From Treponema sp. (GTDB lineage: Bacteria; Spirochaetota; Spirochaetia; Treponematales; Treponemataceae), in NCBI GenBank assembly GCA_024402565.1, contig JAKSTM010000010.1:1-62739 (forward strand): a DNA stretch of 62,739 bases, in the 5' to 3' direction. The translations under genes and the position numbers were made by a program. Shown here piece after piece: positions 16,328-24,857 of this stretch; position 1 is the first letter of the stretch, and every line of letters starts with the position of its first letter. The notes under the pieces are model-generated. The model had not been told where the DNA came from and made no database searches. It worked only from the letters and a program-made list of their open reading frames with translations.

Positions 16328-18256
16328 ATGAGAAAGATTTTATGTATTTTATTAGTTGCAGTAACTCCTCTTTTTGTATTTGCTCAGACTCATAGTTCTG
16401 TTGATATGCCTAATTCAGTTTATGATGTTCTGGAAATAGCAGCTGAAAAAGGTTATTGTGATCCACTCTATAATGTTAAACCATATTCAGAAAGTTATGT
16501 TCTTTTAAAATTAAGTGAAATCGAAGAAAATTTAAAAGATATAATAGAGACATCTGAGAATCCTGGAATAAAAAGAAATGTTCAGATTGAACTTGATATA
16601 ATTTTAAATGAGAAAAAAAAGTTTAATCATGAAGCCGGGTTAAATTTAAAAAAACTTGAATATCGTTATGAAAGTGACTTTGAAGAAAATGTTCCTGTTT
16701 CTTTTGATTTTTATAATACTGTTGATGGATTCTTTTCTGCAGGAATTTATGATGGTCTTTTGAATAATAGCGTTGGTTTTGAACTGGTTGATAAGCTTAA
16801 TTTTACGGGAGATATTACTAAATATTTTTCTTATAAGATTCAAGGATATTTAGGGCTTACATCAATGCCTCTTCAAGATATGGGAAATTATGCTGTCGGT
16901 TCATGGTGGTATGGATATGATGGAAAAAATGAACCGAAATATGGTGATGAAAATTATGGAAAAACTCGACATGTAAAAGTTTTTAAAAATAACAGCGTTT
17001 TCCCTTATTCATATAAAAAATTCTGGGATGGAAATATTTTCTTACTTCAAAATTTAAGTGCTTCTGGAACAGAAGGTTGGGCAGATGGAATTGGTTTAGG
17101 ATTTGGAATGAATGGAGAAATGCGAACTTCATTCTTCGATAATAGAATTGAATTATCATTTGGGCGAAACAGTCGTGAATGGGGAGGAATGGAGTCTGGT
17201 TCCAGTTTAATTCTTAATGAAAAGGCACGTCCTTTCCTTGCAGGTGAACTTCTGGTAAGGCCATTAAAATGGCTTTCTTTTTCTAGTCTTACTGGAGTAC
17301 TGGAATTTCCTAATCAAGATTATATAAATGAAGTTACAGGAGATAACTTCCAGGATCAGGACTCATTCTATTATCAGAACGCATATTCAGTGACTATGCT
17401 TGATGTAGATTTCGATTATTTCCATTTTGATTTTGGTAGTGCGGTTGTTTGGCCAAAGCGTTTTGAAATAGGATATTTATTCCCATTAATTGATAATGTC
17501 GTTTACCAAGATAATATTGGGGATAATGATAACCTTTGTCTTTTTACAGATATTATGCTTCGTAAACCTGGATTAGGAAAAATCTGGATTTCAGGTTATC
17601 TAGATGAAATGCCAAAGGTTAATCCACTCAATATGTTTGATAAAACCCGTTACATGTTTGCAATTCAGGCAGGAGGAAAAGTTGTAATCCCATGGCTTCC
17701 ATTTGCAAGTCTTTCATTAAGATATTCGAAAGTAGAACCATATTGTTATACTCATCATTCAATTAATTATACACCATGGTATTCTCATTATATTTCAGAA
17801 CCTTATACAAATAATGGTTATTCACTGGGATATTATTTGGATCCAAATTCTGATGAAATTAATTTAAGATTTGAAGCAAGTCCATACTCAAATCTTTTTG
17901 CTTTTTTTCAGTATCAGTTAATTCGTCATGGAGTTGATTTTGGATCAAGAGCAATTCCAGGAAGTAATTTGTATTCTGAACTTCCACCTCGCGGTAGAGA
18001 CGATCTATATAAATATTTTTTGAAAGATGGATGTTATGAATGGTCTCATATTCTTTCACTTGGTGGATCTTATGATATGAGAAAGTTTGATTTGCCTTTA
18101 AAATTTAATTTCTCCGCTGGTTATATTTTTGATTATTTTACAGATACAGATTCTCCAGTTGGAGTGAAAGGTTCTTATCATAAAGTGAATACTAATGAAT
18201 ATAAAGATTCTTCTGGTGTAATTATTTCACTTGGTTTTACAGCTTTTGGAAATTAA
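16328..18256 (+). CDS. Second Wzi-like outer-membrane beta-barrel
   Basis: 642 residues with a signal peptide cleaved after FVFAQ. A helical N-terminal region (VYDVLEIAAEKGYCDPLYNVKPYSESYV) is followed by a long beta-rich region with many Gly-, Tyr- and Trp-containing strands. It ends in the aromatic FTAFGN, as outer-membrane proteins do. A GAGG site lies close to the ATG. It is 41 nt downstream of the first Wzi-like gene and diverged from it, since I cannot align them outside the N-terminal region by eye. Function is inferred from family layout only. Confidence 0.68.
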   Translation: MRKILCILLVAVTPLFVFAQTHSSVDMPNSVYDVLEIAAEKGYCDPLYNVKPYSESYVLLKLSEIEENLKDIIETSENPGIKRNVQIELDIILNEKKKFNHEAGLNLKKLEYRYESDFEENVPVSFDFYNTVDGFFSAGIYDGLLNNSVGFELVDKLNFTGDITKYFSYKIQGYLGLTSMPLQDMGNYAVGSWWYGYDGKNEPKYGDENYGKTRHVKVFKNNSVFPYSYKKFWDGNIFLLQNLSASGTEGWADGIGLGFGMNGEMRTSFFDNRIELSFGRNSREWGGMESGSSLILNEKARPFLAGELLVRPLKWLSFSSLTGVLEFPNQDYINEVTGDNFQDQDSFYYQNAYSVTMLDVDFDYFHFDFGSAVVWPKRFEIGYLFPLIDNVVYQDNIGDNDNLCLFTDIMLRKPGLGKIWISGYLDEMPKVNPLNMFDKTRYMFAIQAGGKVVIPWLPFASLSLRYSKVEPYCYTHHSINYTPWYSHYISEPYTNNGYSLGYYLDPNSDEINLRFEASPYSNLFAFFQYQLIRHGVDFGSRAIPGSNLYSELPPRGRDDLYKYFLKDGCYEWSHILSLGGSYDMRKFDLPLKFNFSAGYIFDYFTDTDSPVGVKGSYHKVNTNEYKDSSGVIISLGFTAFGN

Positions 18257-18305
18257 AAAAAATTGATTTTGGAATTATAACTATATAAAAATTTAAGGAA
18301 ATAAA

Positions 18306-19601
18306 ATGATTCTTTCAGATTTTGGACAGAAACTTTGCGGTCCGTCAGGTATTAATCAACTTATGGATGACCTTGGAAAACCTTTTCCAGAGGGTCTTCG
18401 TATCGTACAGATGGGTGGGGGAAATCCAGCACGTATTCCGGAAGTTGAAAAAATGTATCGTTCCCGTATGGAAGAAATATTGAAAAATGGGGATGAGTTT
18501 GAAAACCTTATTGGCCGTTATGATGCTCCTCAAGGAAAAACAAGTTTTCTTTCTGATGTTGCCGAGTACATGTCCAAAACATATGGCTGGAATATAACAA
18601 GTGAAAATGTTGCGGTTGCAAATGGAAGTCAAAGCGCATTTTTTTATTTATTTAATATGTTTGCAGGGACTGTTACTCGTAGTGATGGAACCAAAACAAA
18701 AAAGAAAATAGTGTTTCCACTTGTCCCTGAATATGTGGGCTACGCAGATCAATGTGTCGAAAAAGATATTTTTGTTGGAATCCCGGCAAGTTTTGAATTC
18801 TTTGACGATAATACTTTTAAATACCATATAGATTTCTCAGCTCTTGAAAAATATCTTTCCAAAAATGCCGAGGAGACAGCAGGTCTTTGTGTAACTCGTC
18901 CAACAAATCCAACAGGTAATGTCCTTACTGATGATGAGATCTTCCATTTGTCTGAACTTTCAAAAAAATATAATATCCCGCTTTTCATTGATAATGCTTA
19001 CGGACTTCCATGGCCGGATATTATTTTTACAGATGATGCGGAACCTTATTGGGATGAAAATGTTATTTTGAGTATGAGCCTTTCTAAAATAGGACTTCCA
19101 TCTCTTCGTACTGGAATCATTATTGCTAAGAAAGAAATTATTTCCAGTATTTCTAAAATTAATGCGATTGCTGCATTGGCAACTGGCAGCGTTGGACAAA
19201 GTATTGCTGGAGAATTAATAAAGACTGGTAAACTTATTGATACTGCAAAAAACAGTGTTCGTCCTTATTACGAGAAAAAGAGTAAAAATATTCAGGCTTA
19301 TATTCACGAATATTTTACAGGAACTAATTACAAGATTCATAAAAGTCAGGGATCTATTTTTGTTTGGCTTTATCTTCCAGATTTAAAAATTTCCACTATT
19401 GAATTTTACAATAAGTTAAAAGAAAAAGGATGTTTTGTAATGCCAGGAGAATATTTCTTTTTTGGAAATTCACCTGATTCAGAACCAGTTGAAAATCATC
19501 CTCATTTTAACAAATGCCTGCGATTGAATTACGCAGGAAATGAGGATGACGTTGAATATGGAGTGAAGTTAATTTCAGAAGAGTACAGAAAATATATTTA
19601 G
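18306..19601 (+). CDS. avtA: Valine-pyruvate aminotransferase
   Basis: 431 residues with the AvtA-type start (LSDFGQKLCGPSGINQLMDD, then MGGGNPARIP). PLP motifs are TRPTNPTGN and the Schiff-base K261 in SLSKIGLPSLRTG. It transfers the amino group between valine and pyruvate, linking branched-chain amino acid and alanine pools. An AAGGAA site precedes the ATG. It is the last plus-strand gene before the convergent glycan operon, and its 3' end overlaps the end of the GT4 gene by 4 nt. Confidence 0.87.
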   Translation: MILSDFGQKLCGPSGINQLMDDLGKPFPEGLRIVQMGGGNPARIPEVEKMYRSRMEEILKNGDEFENLIGRYDAPQGKTSFLSDVAEYMSKTYGWNITSENVAVANGSQSAFFYLFNMFAGTVTRSDGTKTKKKIVFPLVPEYVGYADQCVEKDIFVGIPASFEFFDDNTFKYHIDFSALEKYLSKNAEETAGLCVTRPTNPTGNVLTDDEIFHLSELSKKYNIPLFIDNAYGLPWPDIIFTDDAEPYWDENVILSMSLSKIGLPSLRTGIIIAKKEIISSISKINAIAALATGSVGQSIAGELIKTGKLIDTAKNSVRPYYEKKSKNIQAYIHEYFTGTNYKIHKSQGSIFVWLYLPDLKISTIEFYNKLKEKGCFVMPGEYFFFGNSPDSEPVENHPHFNKCLRLNYAGNEDDVEYGVKLISEEYRKYI

Positions 19602-20710
19602 TATTTTATTTTCTGAAAAGTTTCATCAACGATTTTTTTGAAATCGGAGATGAATTTTTCTTCACTGAATGAAGCGGCGTGTTCAATAATTGTTTCTTTA
19701 TTGAATACGCCATTTTCTTTTAATTTTTCAAATTTGATGATAGAGTCAGCTACAGAATCAGTTTCTTGTTTTTCGAAAAGGACTCCTGTTATTCCATCTT
19801 TTACAGTTTCAAGGGTTCCGCCTTTCTTAAATCCAATAACAGGTCGTCCACAAATTTGAGCTTCCAGTGGAGTAATTCCAAAGTCTTCTTCGGCACAGAA
19901 TATTAAAGCTTTGCATTTATTTAAATATGAACGAACTTCTTCATCTGAAGCTCTTCCTGTGAAAATAATATCTTTTGAGTTTCCGGCTAGTTTTTTTAAA
20001 TTTTCCATTTCTCCGCCAGCACCGATAACAACAAGTTTTTTACCAAGTTTTTTACATGCGCTTACAGCAAGGTCTACACGTTTATATGCTACAAGACGAC
20101 TGAATGTAACGTAGTAGTCCTCTTCAGGAAGATTTTCACAATAAAAACGTTCTGTATTTACTGGAGGATAAATTACAGTTGATGGAAGATTCCAGAATTT
20201 TTTTATTCGTCTAGAAATGTATTTCGAGTTTGCAACAATTGTATCGATTCTTTGACTGGAAACATAATCCCATAAACGGATATTGCTCATCCATTTGTTC
20301 ATGAAAAATCTTGTTAATTTTCCACTTCTTTTTTTATAATCAAAATACAAATCCCAAGCGTAACGCATTGGGGAGTGAATATAAGCGATTTGTGGAATAC
20401 CAGGTGGGGTAATAACTCCTTTTGCACAGCTTGAGCTTGAGCAAATTACCAGATCGTATCCAGAAAAATCAAATTCTTCAAATGCTTTTGGCATGAATTT
20501 TAAAAGTTTTGTATAAATCTTTGTAGCTTTAGGAAGTTTTTGAAGAGACGAAGTATAGATCTTGTTGTTTTCAAAATGCCCTTTCATTTTCTTTTTGTCA
20601 TGGACCAGAGTAAAAATATCCGCATCCGGATATATTCGAAGGAAGAGATCTACGATAGTTTCGGCTCCGCCATAAGTTACAAGCCAGTCATGTACAATAG
20701 CTACTTTCAT
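19598..20710 (-). CDS. GT4-family glycosyltransferase
   Basis: 370 residues of GT-B fold. The N-terminal Rossmann start MKVAIVHDWLVTYGGAE has the Gly-Gly loop of GT4 enzymes. The C-terminal donor site carries EEDFGITPLEAQICGRPVIGF, the E-x7-E motif seen in mannosyltransferase-like members. There is no signal peptide or TM segment, so it is probably peripheral on the inner membrane. It is the last gene of the minus-strand operon. Its ATG overlaps the TAA of the preceding GT4 gene (TAATG), which indicates translational coupling. Donor and acceptor sugars are unknown, though the motif resembles WbaZ-type mannosyltransferases. Confidence 0.87.
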   Translation of the reverse strand: MKVAIVHDWLVTYGGAETIVDLFLRIYPDADIFTLVHDKKKMKGHFENNKIYTSSLQKLPKATKIYTKLLKFMPKAFEEFDFSGYDLVICSSSSCAKGVITPPGIPQIAYIHSPMRYAWDLYFDYKKRSGKLTRFFMNKWMSNIRLWDYVSSQRIDTIVANSKYISRRIKKFWNLPSTVIYPPVNTERFYCENLPEEDYYVTFSRLVAYKRVDLAVSACKKLGKKLVVIGAGGEMENLKKLAGNSKDIIFTGRASDEEVRSYLNKCKALIFCAEEDFGITPLEAQICGRPVIGFKKGGTLETVKDGITGVLFEKQETDSVADSIIKFEKLKENGVFNKETIIEHAASFSEEKFISDFKKIVDETFQKIKY

Positions 20711-21717
20711 TATATTTCCTCAATTGTATTTTTTATTATTCCAAAAGTTCTTTCGAAGGAATAGATATTTGGAATATTTTCTGGGGTTGGTTTCTTTAAA
20801 GTTTCGAATATTTTATTAGCCAAATCACTGGCATTTCCACATTCAAAAAAAGTAACAGGAAAATCTTTGTAAATTTCTTTGAAAACTGGAATATCTGAAA
20901 GCACAACATTAGTACCGCAATTTAATGCTTCTAAAGGAGGCATTCCAAATCCTTCATAAAATGAAGGTTGAATAAGAAGTGATGCATTATGGTATGCAAG
21001 ATTTAATTCTTCGTTTGAAATGAATCCGGTAAAAATTACTTTGTCACCAAAATTATTTATTTCTTTAGAAATTGTTTCATCTCCTGTGCGGAAGTTTTTT
21101 GCATTCCCAACTATTGTTAATTTAGCATCTGGTATAGTGGAAAGAACAATTTTAAAAGCTTCAAGAAGAACGTGTAGTCCCTTGTGTTTTTTTATATTTC
21201 CTACAAATAGAAGATTTACTGGAGATGACTTATCTTCCTTAATTTTTGGTTCGTCATATTGTGCTGGGCTTGCATTATATGTCACTACGATTTTCTTTTT
21301 ACAATGTAAATGATACATAATGCGGTCAGCACTAAAGTTTGAGACTGTAAATATTGTTGAACTCTTTTTACAGGCTCTTTTATAAAACCATTTTCTTGCC
21401 ATTGTTCCAATTTTACCAGTTAGTGGAAAATCAAGAAAAACAATATCGTGAATTGTTGAGAAAATTGGAATTTTTATTCCAGAAGGAATGTTACAATATG
21501 GAGTATAATATGCATCACAAGAATTAATTTTTTTTAATTCCTCTTTTGGAAAAGAAAATAATTCCTTTAACGAAAAGGGTTCTATGTTTTCCGGATTTAT
21601 CTGAATAACGTCAAAGTTTTTTTCAAAATAAGGGAAAAGGGAATCGAAATATGAACCGATTCCGCTTTTACCGCTCATTCGCATGTCTACTGCAAGTTTG
21701 ATTTTATTTGAGTTCAT
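20710..21717 (-). CDS. GT4-family glycosyltransferase
   Basis: 335 residues of GT-B fold. The N-terminus has MRMSGKSGIGSYFDSL (acceptor-side loop). The donor domain starts near LLFVGNIKKHKGLHVLLEAF, and FYEGFGMPPLEALNCGTNVV carries the E-x7-E motif. The closest general type is the mannosyl/galactosyl GT4 group used in O-antigen and capsule synthesis. It starts 14 nt inside the 3' end of the cytidylyltransferase-aminotransferase gene, so translation is coupled. Substrates are unknown. Confidence 0.87.
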   Translation of the reverse strand: MNSNKIKLAVDMRMSGKSGIGSYFDSLFPYFEKNFDVIQINPENIEPFSLKELFSFPKEELKKINSCDAYYTPYCNIPSGIKIPIFSTIHDIVFLDFPLTGKIGTMARKWFYKRACKKSSTIFTVSNFSADRIMYHLHCKKKIVVTYNASPAQYDEPKIKEDKSSPVNLLFVGNIKKHKGLHVLLEAFKIVLSTIPDAKLTIVGNAKNFRTGDETISKEINNFGDKVIFTGFISNEELNLAYHNASLLIQPSFYEGFGMPPLEALNCGTNVVLSDIPVFKEIYKDFPVTFFECGNASDLANKIFETLKKPTPENIPNIYSFERTFGIIKNTIEEI

Positions 21718-23533
21718 TTTTCATAGCCTGAATAAGTATGTCATTGTCTTCCTGATTTCTTACAGCAAGACGAATAAACTCTCCATTTTCAAAACCACGT
21801 TTACCAGCAAGGTCTTTGATAAAAATATTATATTTATCAAGAAGTTTTACAGTAAGTTTTGATGCGCTTATATTTCCTGAAAGTTTACATAAGACATAAT
21901 TTGCCTGGCTTTTATAAACTTTAATACCTGGAAGTTTTGAAAGTTCTTTTGTAAATCGAGCTCTTTCTGAAGCGATTGAATCGCAGGCTGCAGAATAAGT
22001 TTTAGAATACTTTTCATATATCTGTAAGAAATATTCACCAAAACTATTAATGTTCCAGATAGCATTTGTTTTTTTGATTTTTGCAATGTATTCATCATTT
22101 GAGCATGCCATTAATCCAAGTCTTAATCCAGGAACACCGTAACTCTTACTAATCGATTTAATAACTATAAGGTTTGGGTTAGCTTCAAGAATTTCTTCGT
22201 TTAGGAATGTATAACGAATTTCTTTGTCTGCAAAATCTATAAAAGATTCATCAAAAATCAATGTACAGTTTTCTTTTGCAAGGTCTTTACAAAGTTTGAG
22301 AACATCATTTTTTAAGAGGAAATTTCCAGTAGGGTTGTCTGGATTAATGAGAAGGACATAATTACATTTTTCTTTTTTTACAACTTTCAAAATGTTTTCT
22401 GCTGTGTATGAAAAATCTTTTGAACTAACAGGAACTGGAACTGTTTCACAGTTAGCAAATCGTTCTGGATATTCATTAAATGTTGGATAAGGAATTGCAA
22501 CTTTTCCACTGGTTAATTTTCCTAAAGATGAAATGAGTTCTGCAGCTCCGTTTCCAACTACAATATGTTCAGGAACCAAATTAAAGAGTTTAGCTGCCAA
22601 AAGGCTTTCCTGTGCTGCTCCAGAAGGATATTCTGTAAGAAGAACATCAAAGCTAGATTTTAATTCATCTATCATTTTTTTTGGTGGGAAATATGGGTTT
22701 ACCAAGTAACAGAAATCTTTCATTTTTGGGAAACGCCAATATCCACCAAATCGTTTCTGGAAACTTTTTACACGGTGAGAACCGGATGCAAAACGATCGC
22801 TTGCAATAGCTAAATCTGCAGGATCATCAATTTCATACCAGTCATCTCCAGGAACTACAAATCCTTTGAGAGTACTTGATGATAAGAAGGAAAGAACTTT
22901 TAAAACTTGTTCATAGTATTCATTTTTTCCAAATGCCTTCTGATAAGCATCCAGAAATGGAACATAATAATTTTTAGAAAATTCTGTTGAAAATTTATAA
23001 ATATTAACTGTTTTATAGTAAGAAGAAGTATCATTCCAGTCAAATGTCTGTTTGTCGATCATTCCAGTAATATTTCTATTAGAATCAAGTTGTGTACAAG
23101 TTCCATCCATCCAGCTTTCAAAAGGAGAAACAACAGCCAGATTTGGGTCTTTACTTGCGATAAGTTTTTTTATAATTTCAGGTTTGTAAATGAGGTCACT
23201 TTCCAGAAGTATAGTATCATCTTTAATAAGTTCATTACGGGCAAGATAAAAAGAATAAATGTTATTTGTTTTGTCATAAACAGGGTTTTCGATATATTCG
23301 ATTTTCATTCCGCCTAAATTACTTTCATTAAATTTTGAAGCAATATAATCTTTTAAAACCTGTCCTTTGTAACCGATTACAATTACGAGTCTTTCTATTT
23401 TTGCTGCTACCAGTGATTCAATTGCATATTCTACCAGAGCTTTTCCATTAACCTGAACCATACATTTGGTTCCATCTTTTGTATAGCGTCCAAGACGTTT
23501 TCCCATTCCAGCTGCCAGAATAATTGCCTGCAT
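21704..23533 (-). CDS. PntC-like fusion: NTP (cytidylyl) transferase + class I/II aminotransferase/decarboxylase-like domain
   Basis: 609 residues in two domains. Residues 1-245 form a LicC-like nucleotidyltransferase: LAAGMGKRLG at 6-15, the metal-site region ESDLIY at 111-116 (D113), and WYEIDDPADL at 232-241. Residues 265-609 form a HisC/CobD-like PLP domain: NPDNPTG at 398-404, FDES at 427-430 and K463 in SISKSYG. The same domain order is known for the Treponema denticola PntC protein, which makes CDP-2-aminoethylphosphonate. No pepM or ppd gene is in this window. A CobD-like decarboxylase making phosphoethanolamine from phosphoserine is therefore an open alternative for the second domain. 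A GGAGG site precedes the ATG. Confidence 0.82.
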   Translation of the reverse strand: MQAIILAAGMGKRLGRYTKDGTKCMVQVNGKALVEYAIESLVAAKIERLVIVIGYKGQVLKDYIASKFNESNLGGMKIEYIENPVYDKTNNIYSFYLARNELIKDDTILLESDLIYKPEIIKKLIASKDPNLAVVSPFESWMDGTCTQLDSNRNITGMIDKQTFDWNDTSSYYKTVNIYKFSTEFSKNYYVPFLDAYQKAFGKNEYYEQVLKVLSFLSSSTLKGFVVPGDDWYEIDDPADLAIASDRFASGSHRVKSFQKRFGGYWRFPKMKDFCYLVNPYFPPKKMIDELKSSFDVLLTEYPSGAAQESLLAAKLFNLVPEHIVVGNGAAELISSLGKLTSGKVAIPYPTFNEYPERFANCETVPVPVSSKDFSYTAENILKVVKKEKCNYVLLINPDNPTGNFLLKNDVLKLCKDLAKENCTLIFDESFIDFADKEIRYTFLNEEILEANPNLIVIKSISKSYGVPGLRLGLMACSNDEYIAKIKKTNAIWNINSFGEYFLQIYEKYSKTYSAACDSIASERARFTKELSKLPGIKVYKSQANYVLCKLSGNISASKLTVKLLDKYNIFIKDLAGKRGFENGEFIRLAVRNQEDNDILIQAMKNELK

Positions 23534-23594
23534 TTAAATATCCTCCGAATGTAATATTCAATAAACTAATAAATTTCTAAAGTATGTTTTAAAT

Positions 23595-24839
23595 TTAATT
23601 TGATTTCATTTTTGCGGTCATAAAGTCATATACTGCTTTACCGGAAGCTCCCTGGTTAGCCCAGGCTTCGGATTTTGCATTATGACGGGCATCAGAAAGT
23701 TCTTTGCTGTCTGATGCATTTTTTATAACTTCAACAAGATTTTCAAATTGTTCTTCTTTTAATTCAATACCAAATTTACGAAGGTTTGTGAATTGCCAGA
23801 TATCATTTCCGTTGTTTTTTTCTGTAAGGTCCCAGGCATCGTAAGGTCTAAGGTCTAATTCAGAATTAACATACATTACAGGTTTATCGCAAAGGAATGT
23901 GTAATCGTAAATGATTCCAGAAAAATCAGAAATCATAATATCTGATTTTTTCATAGAAATAATATTATCTCCGTTGTAATCCCATTCTATGTTTGGATTT
24001 GAAGCATATCGTTCTTCAAGTTTTTTCAGCATTTCTGCTTCTGATTTTTTGCTTTGTGGATGTGGTCGTACTATAACTCGCCATCCAGAATTTGAAAGAG
24101 GATCAAGAAGTTTTTCTCCATAACGAGAAAGAAGAGCGTCTTTTCCCCATGAAGGAGAAACAAGAACTGTAAAAGGATGATTTTCTTCCTCTGGTAATTT
24201 GGATATTTTTTCATTAAGAACATCAAGGTATGGACATCCAACTGTAACAAGTTCTTTTTCTTTTGTTCCTCGTTGATTTTCCAATGTTTTTATATCTTCC
24301 TTCTGGTAGTCGCCTGTAAGAAGAACAGAATCAAAATAATCGATTCCAAAGAGACGATACATAGTGGCGTCACTAGCAGCATGGAGAATATGAGAATAAT
24401 GTTTTACTGTTTTACTTCGTTTAAGCTGGTATACCTGAAGTCCTGGAGTTGTCATAAGAACAACTCCAGCTGAAAGCATATTGAGTTTTGCAAAAGCTGC
24501 GTTTCCTTCACCAATTACTTCAGTGTGAACATATTCAAATTTTTCGCCAAAAACAGGATCTTCTTTAGTAGCAACAAAATATGTTACTTCTGTTTTATTA
24601 TTTTCGAATGCTTCAAGTATTGGACGGAATGTATTCCAATAACGTTTGTCTTCACAATAAATTACATAATTCTTAAAAGAAGAATCGATTGCACTACCAT
24701 CTTTTTTACCAGAAAGTTTCATCTTAAGTTTAAGCCAGGCAGCTTTTCCAAGGAAATAGAGTGTAGCTGCCGCTCCAATCATGATGGAGAACAACATACT
24801 TCCTGTTCCAGGATCTATATATAAAAGATAATTTGACAT
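23595..24839 (-). CDS. CDP-glycerol glycerophosphotransferase-like (TagB/TagF-type) enzyme
   Basis: 414 residues. An N-terminal hydrophobic segment (about 14-36) follows the motif YIDPGTGSML. The catalytic part resembles the teichoic-acid polymerase family: VSPSWGKDALL, VRPHPQS, and SDFSGIIYDYTFLCDKPVMYV near the C-terminus. Family members transfer a phospho-alcohol from a CDP-linked donor to a membrane-bound acceptor. Because the next gene encodes a CDP-forming enzyme, the donor here may be a CDP-linked amine or phosphonate rather than CDP-glycerol. That is inference. A GGAAGGAG site precedes the ATG. Confidence 0.82.
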   Translation of the reverse strand: MSNYLLYIDPGTGSMLFSIMIGAAATLYFLGKAAWLKLKMKLSGKKDGSAIDSSFKNYVIYCEDKRYWNTFRPILEAFENNKTEVTYFVATKEDPVFGEKFEYVHTEVIGEGNAAFAKLNMLSAGVVLMTTPGLQVYQLKRSKTVKHYSHILHAASDATMYRLFGIDYFDSVLLTGDYQKEDIKTLENQRGTKEKELVTVGCPYLDVLNEKISKLPEEENHPFTVLVSPSWGKDALLSRYGEKLLDPLSNSGWRVIVRPHPQSKKSEAEMLKKLEERYASNPNIEWDYNGDNIISMKKSDIMISDFSGIIYDYTFLCDKPVMYVNSELDLRPYDAWDLTEKNNGNDIWQFTNLRKFGIELKEEQFENLVEVIKNASDSKELSDARHNAKSEAWANQGASGKAVYDFMTAKMKSN

Positions 24840-24857
24840 TTTCTATTTACTCCTTCC

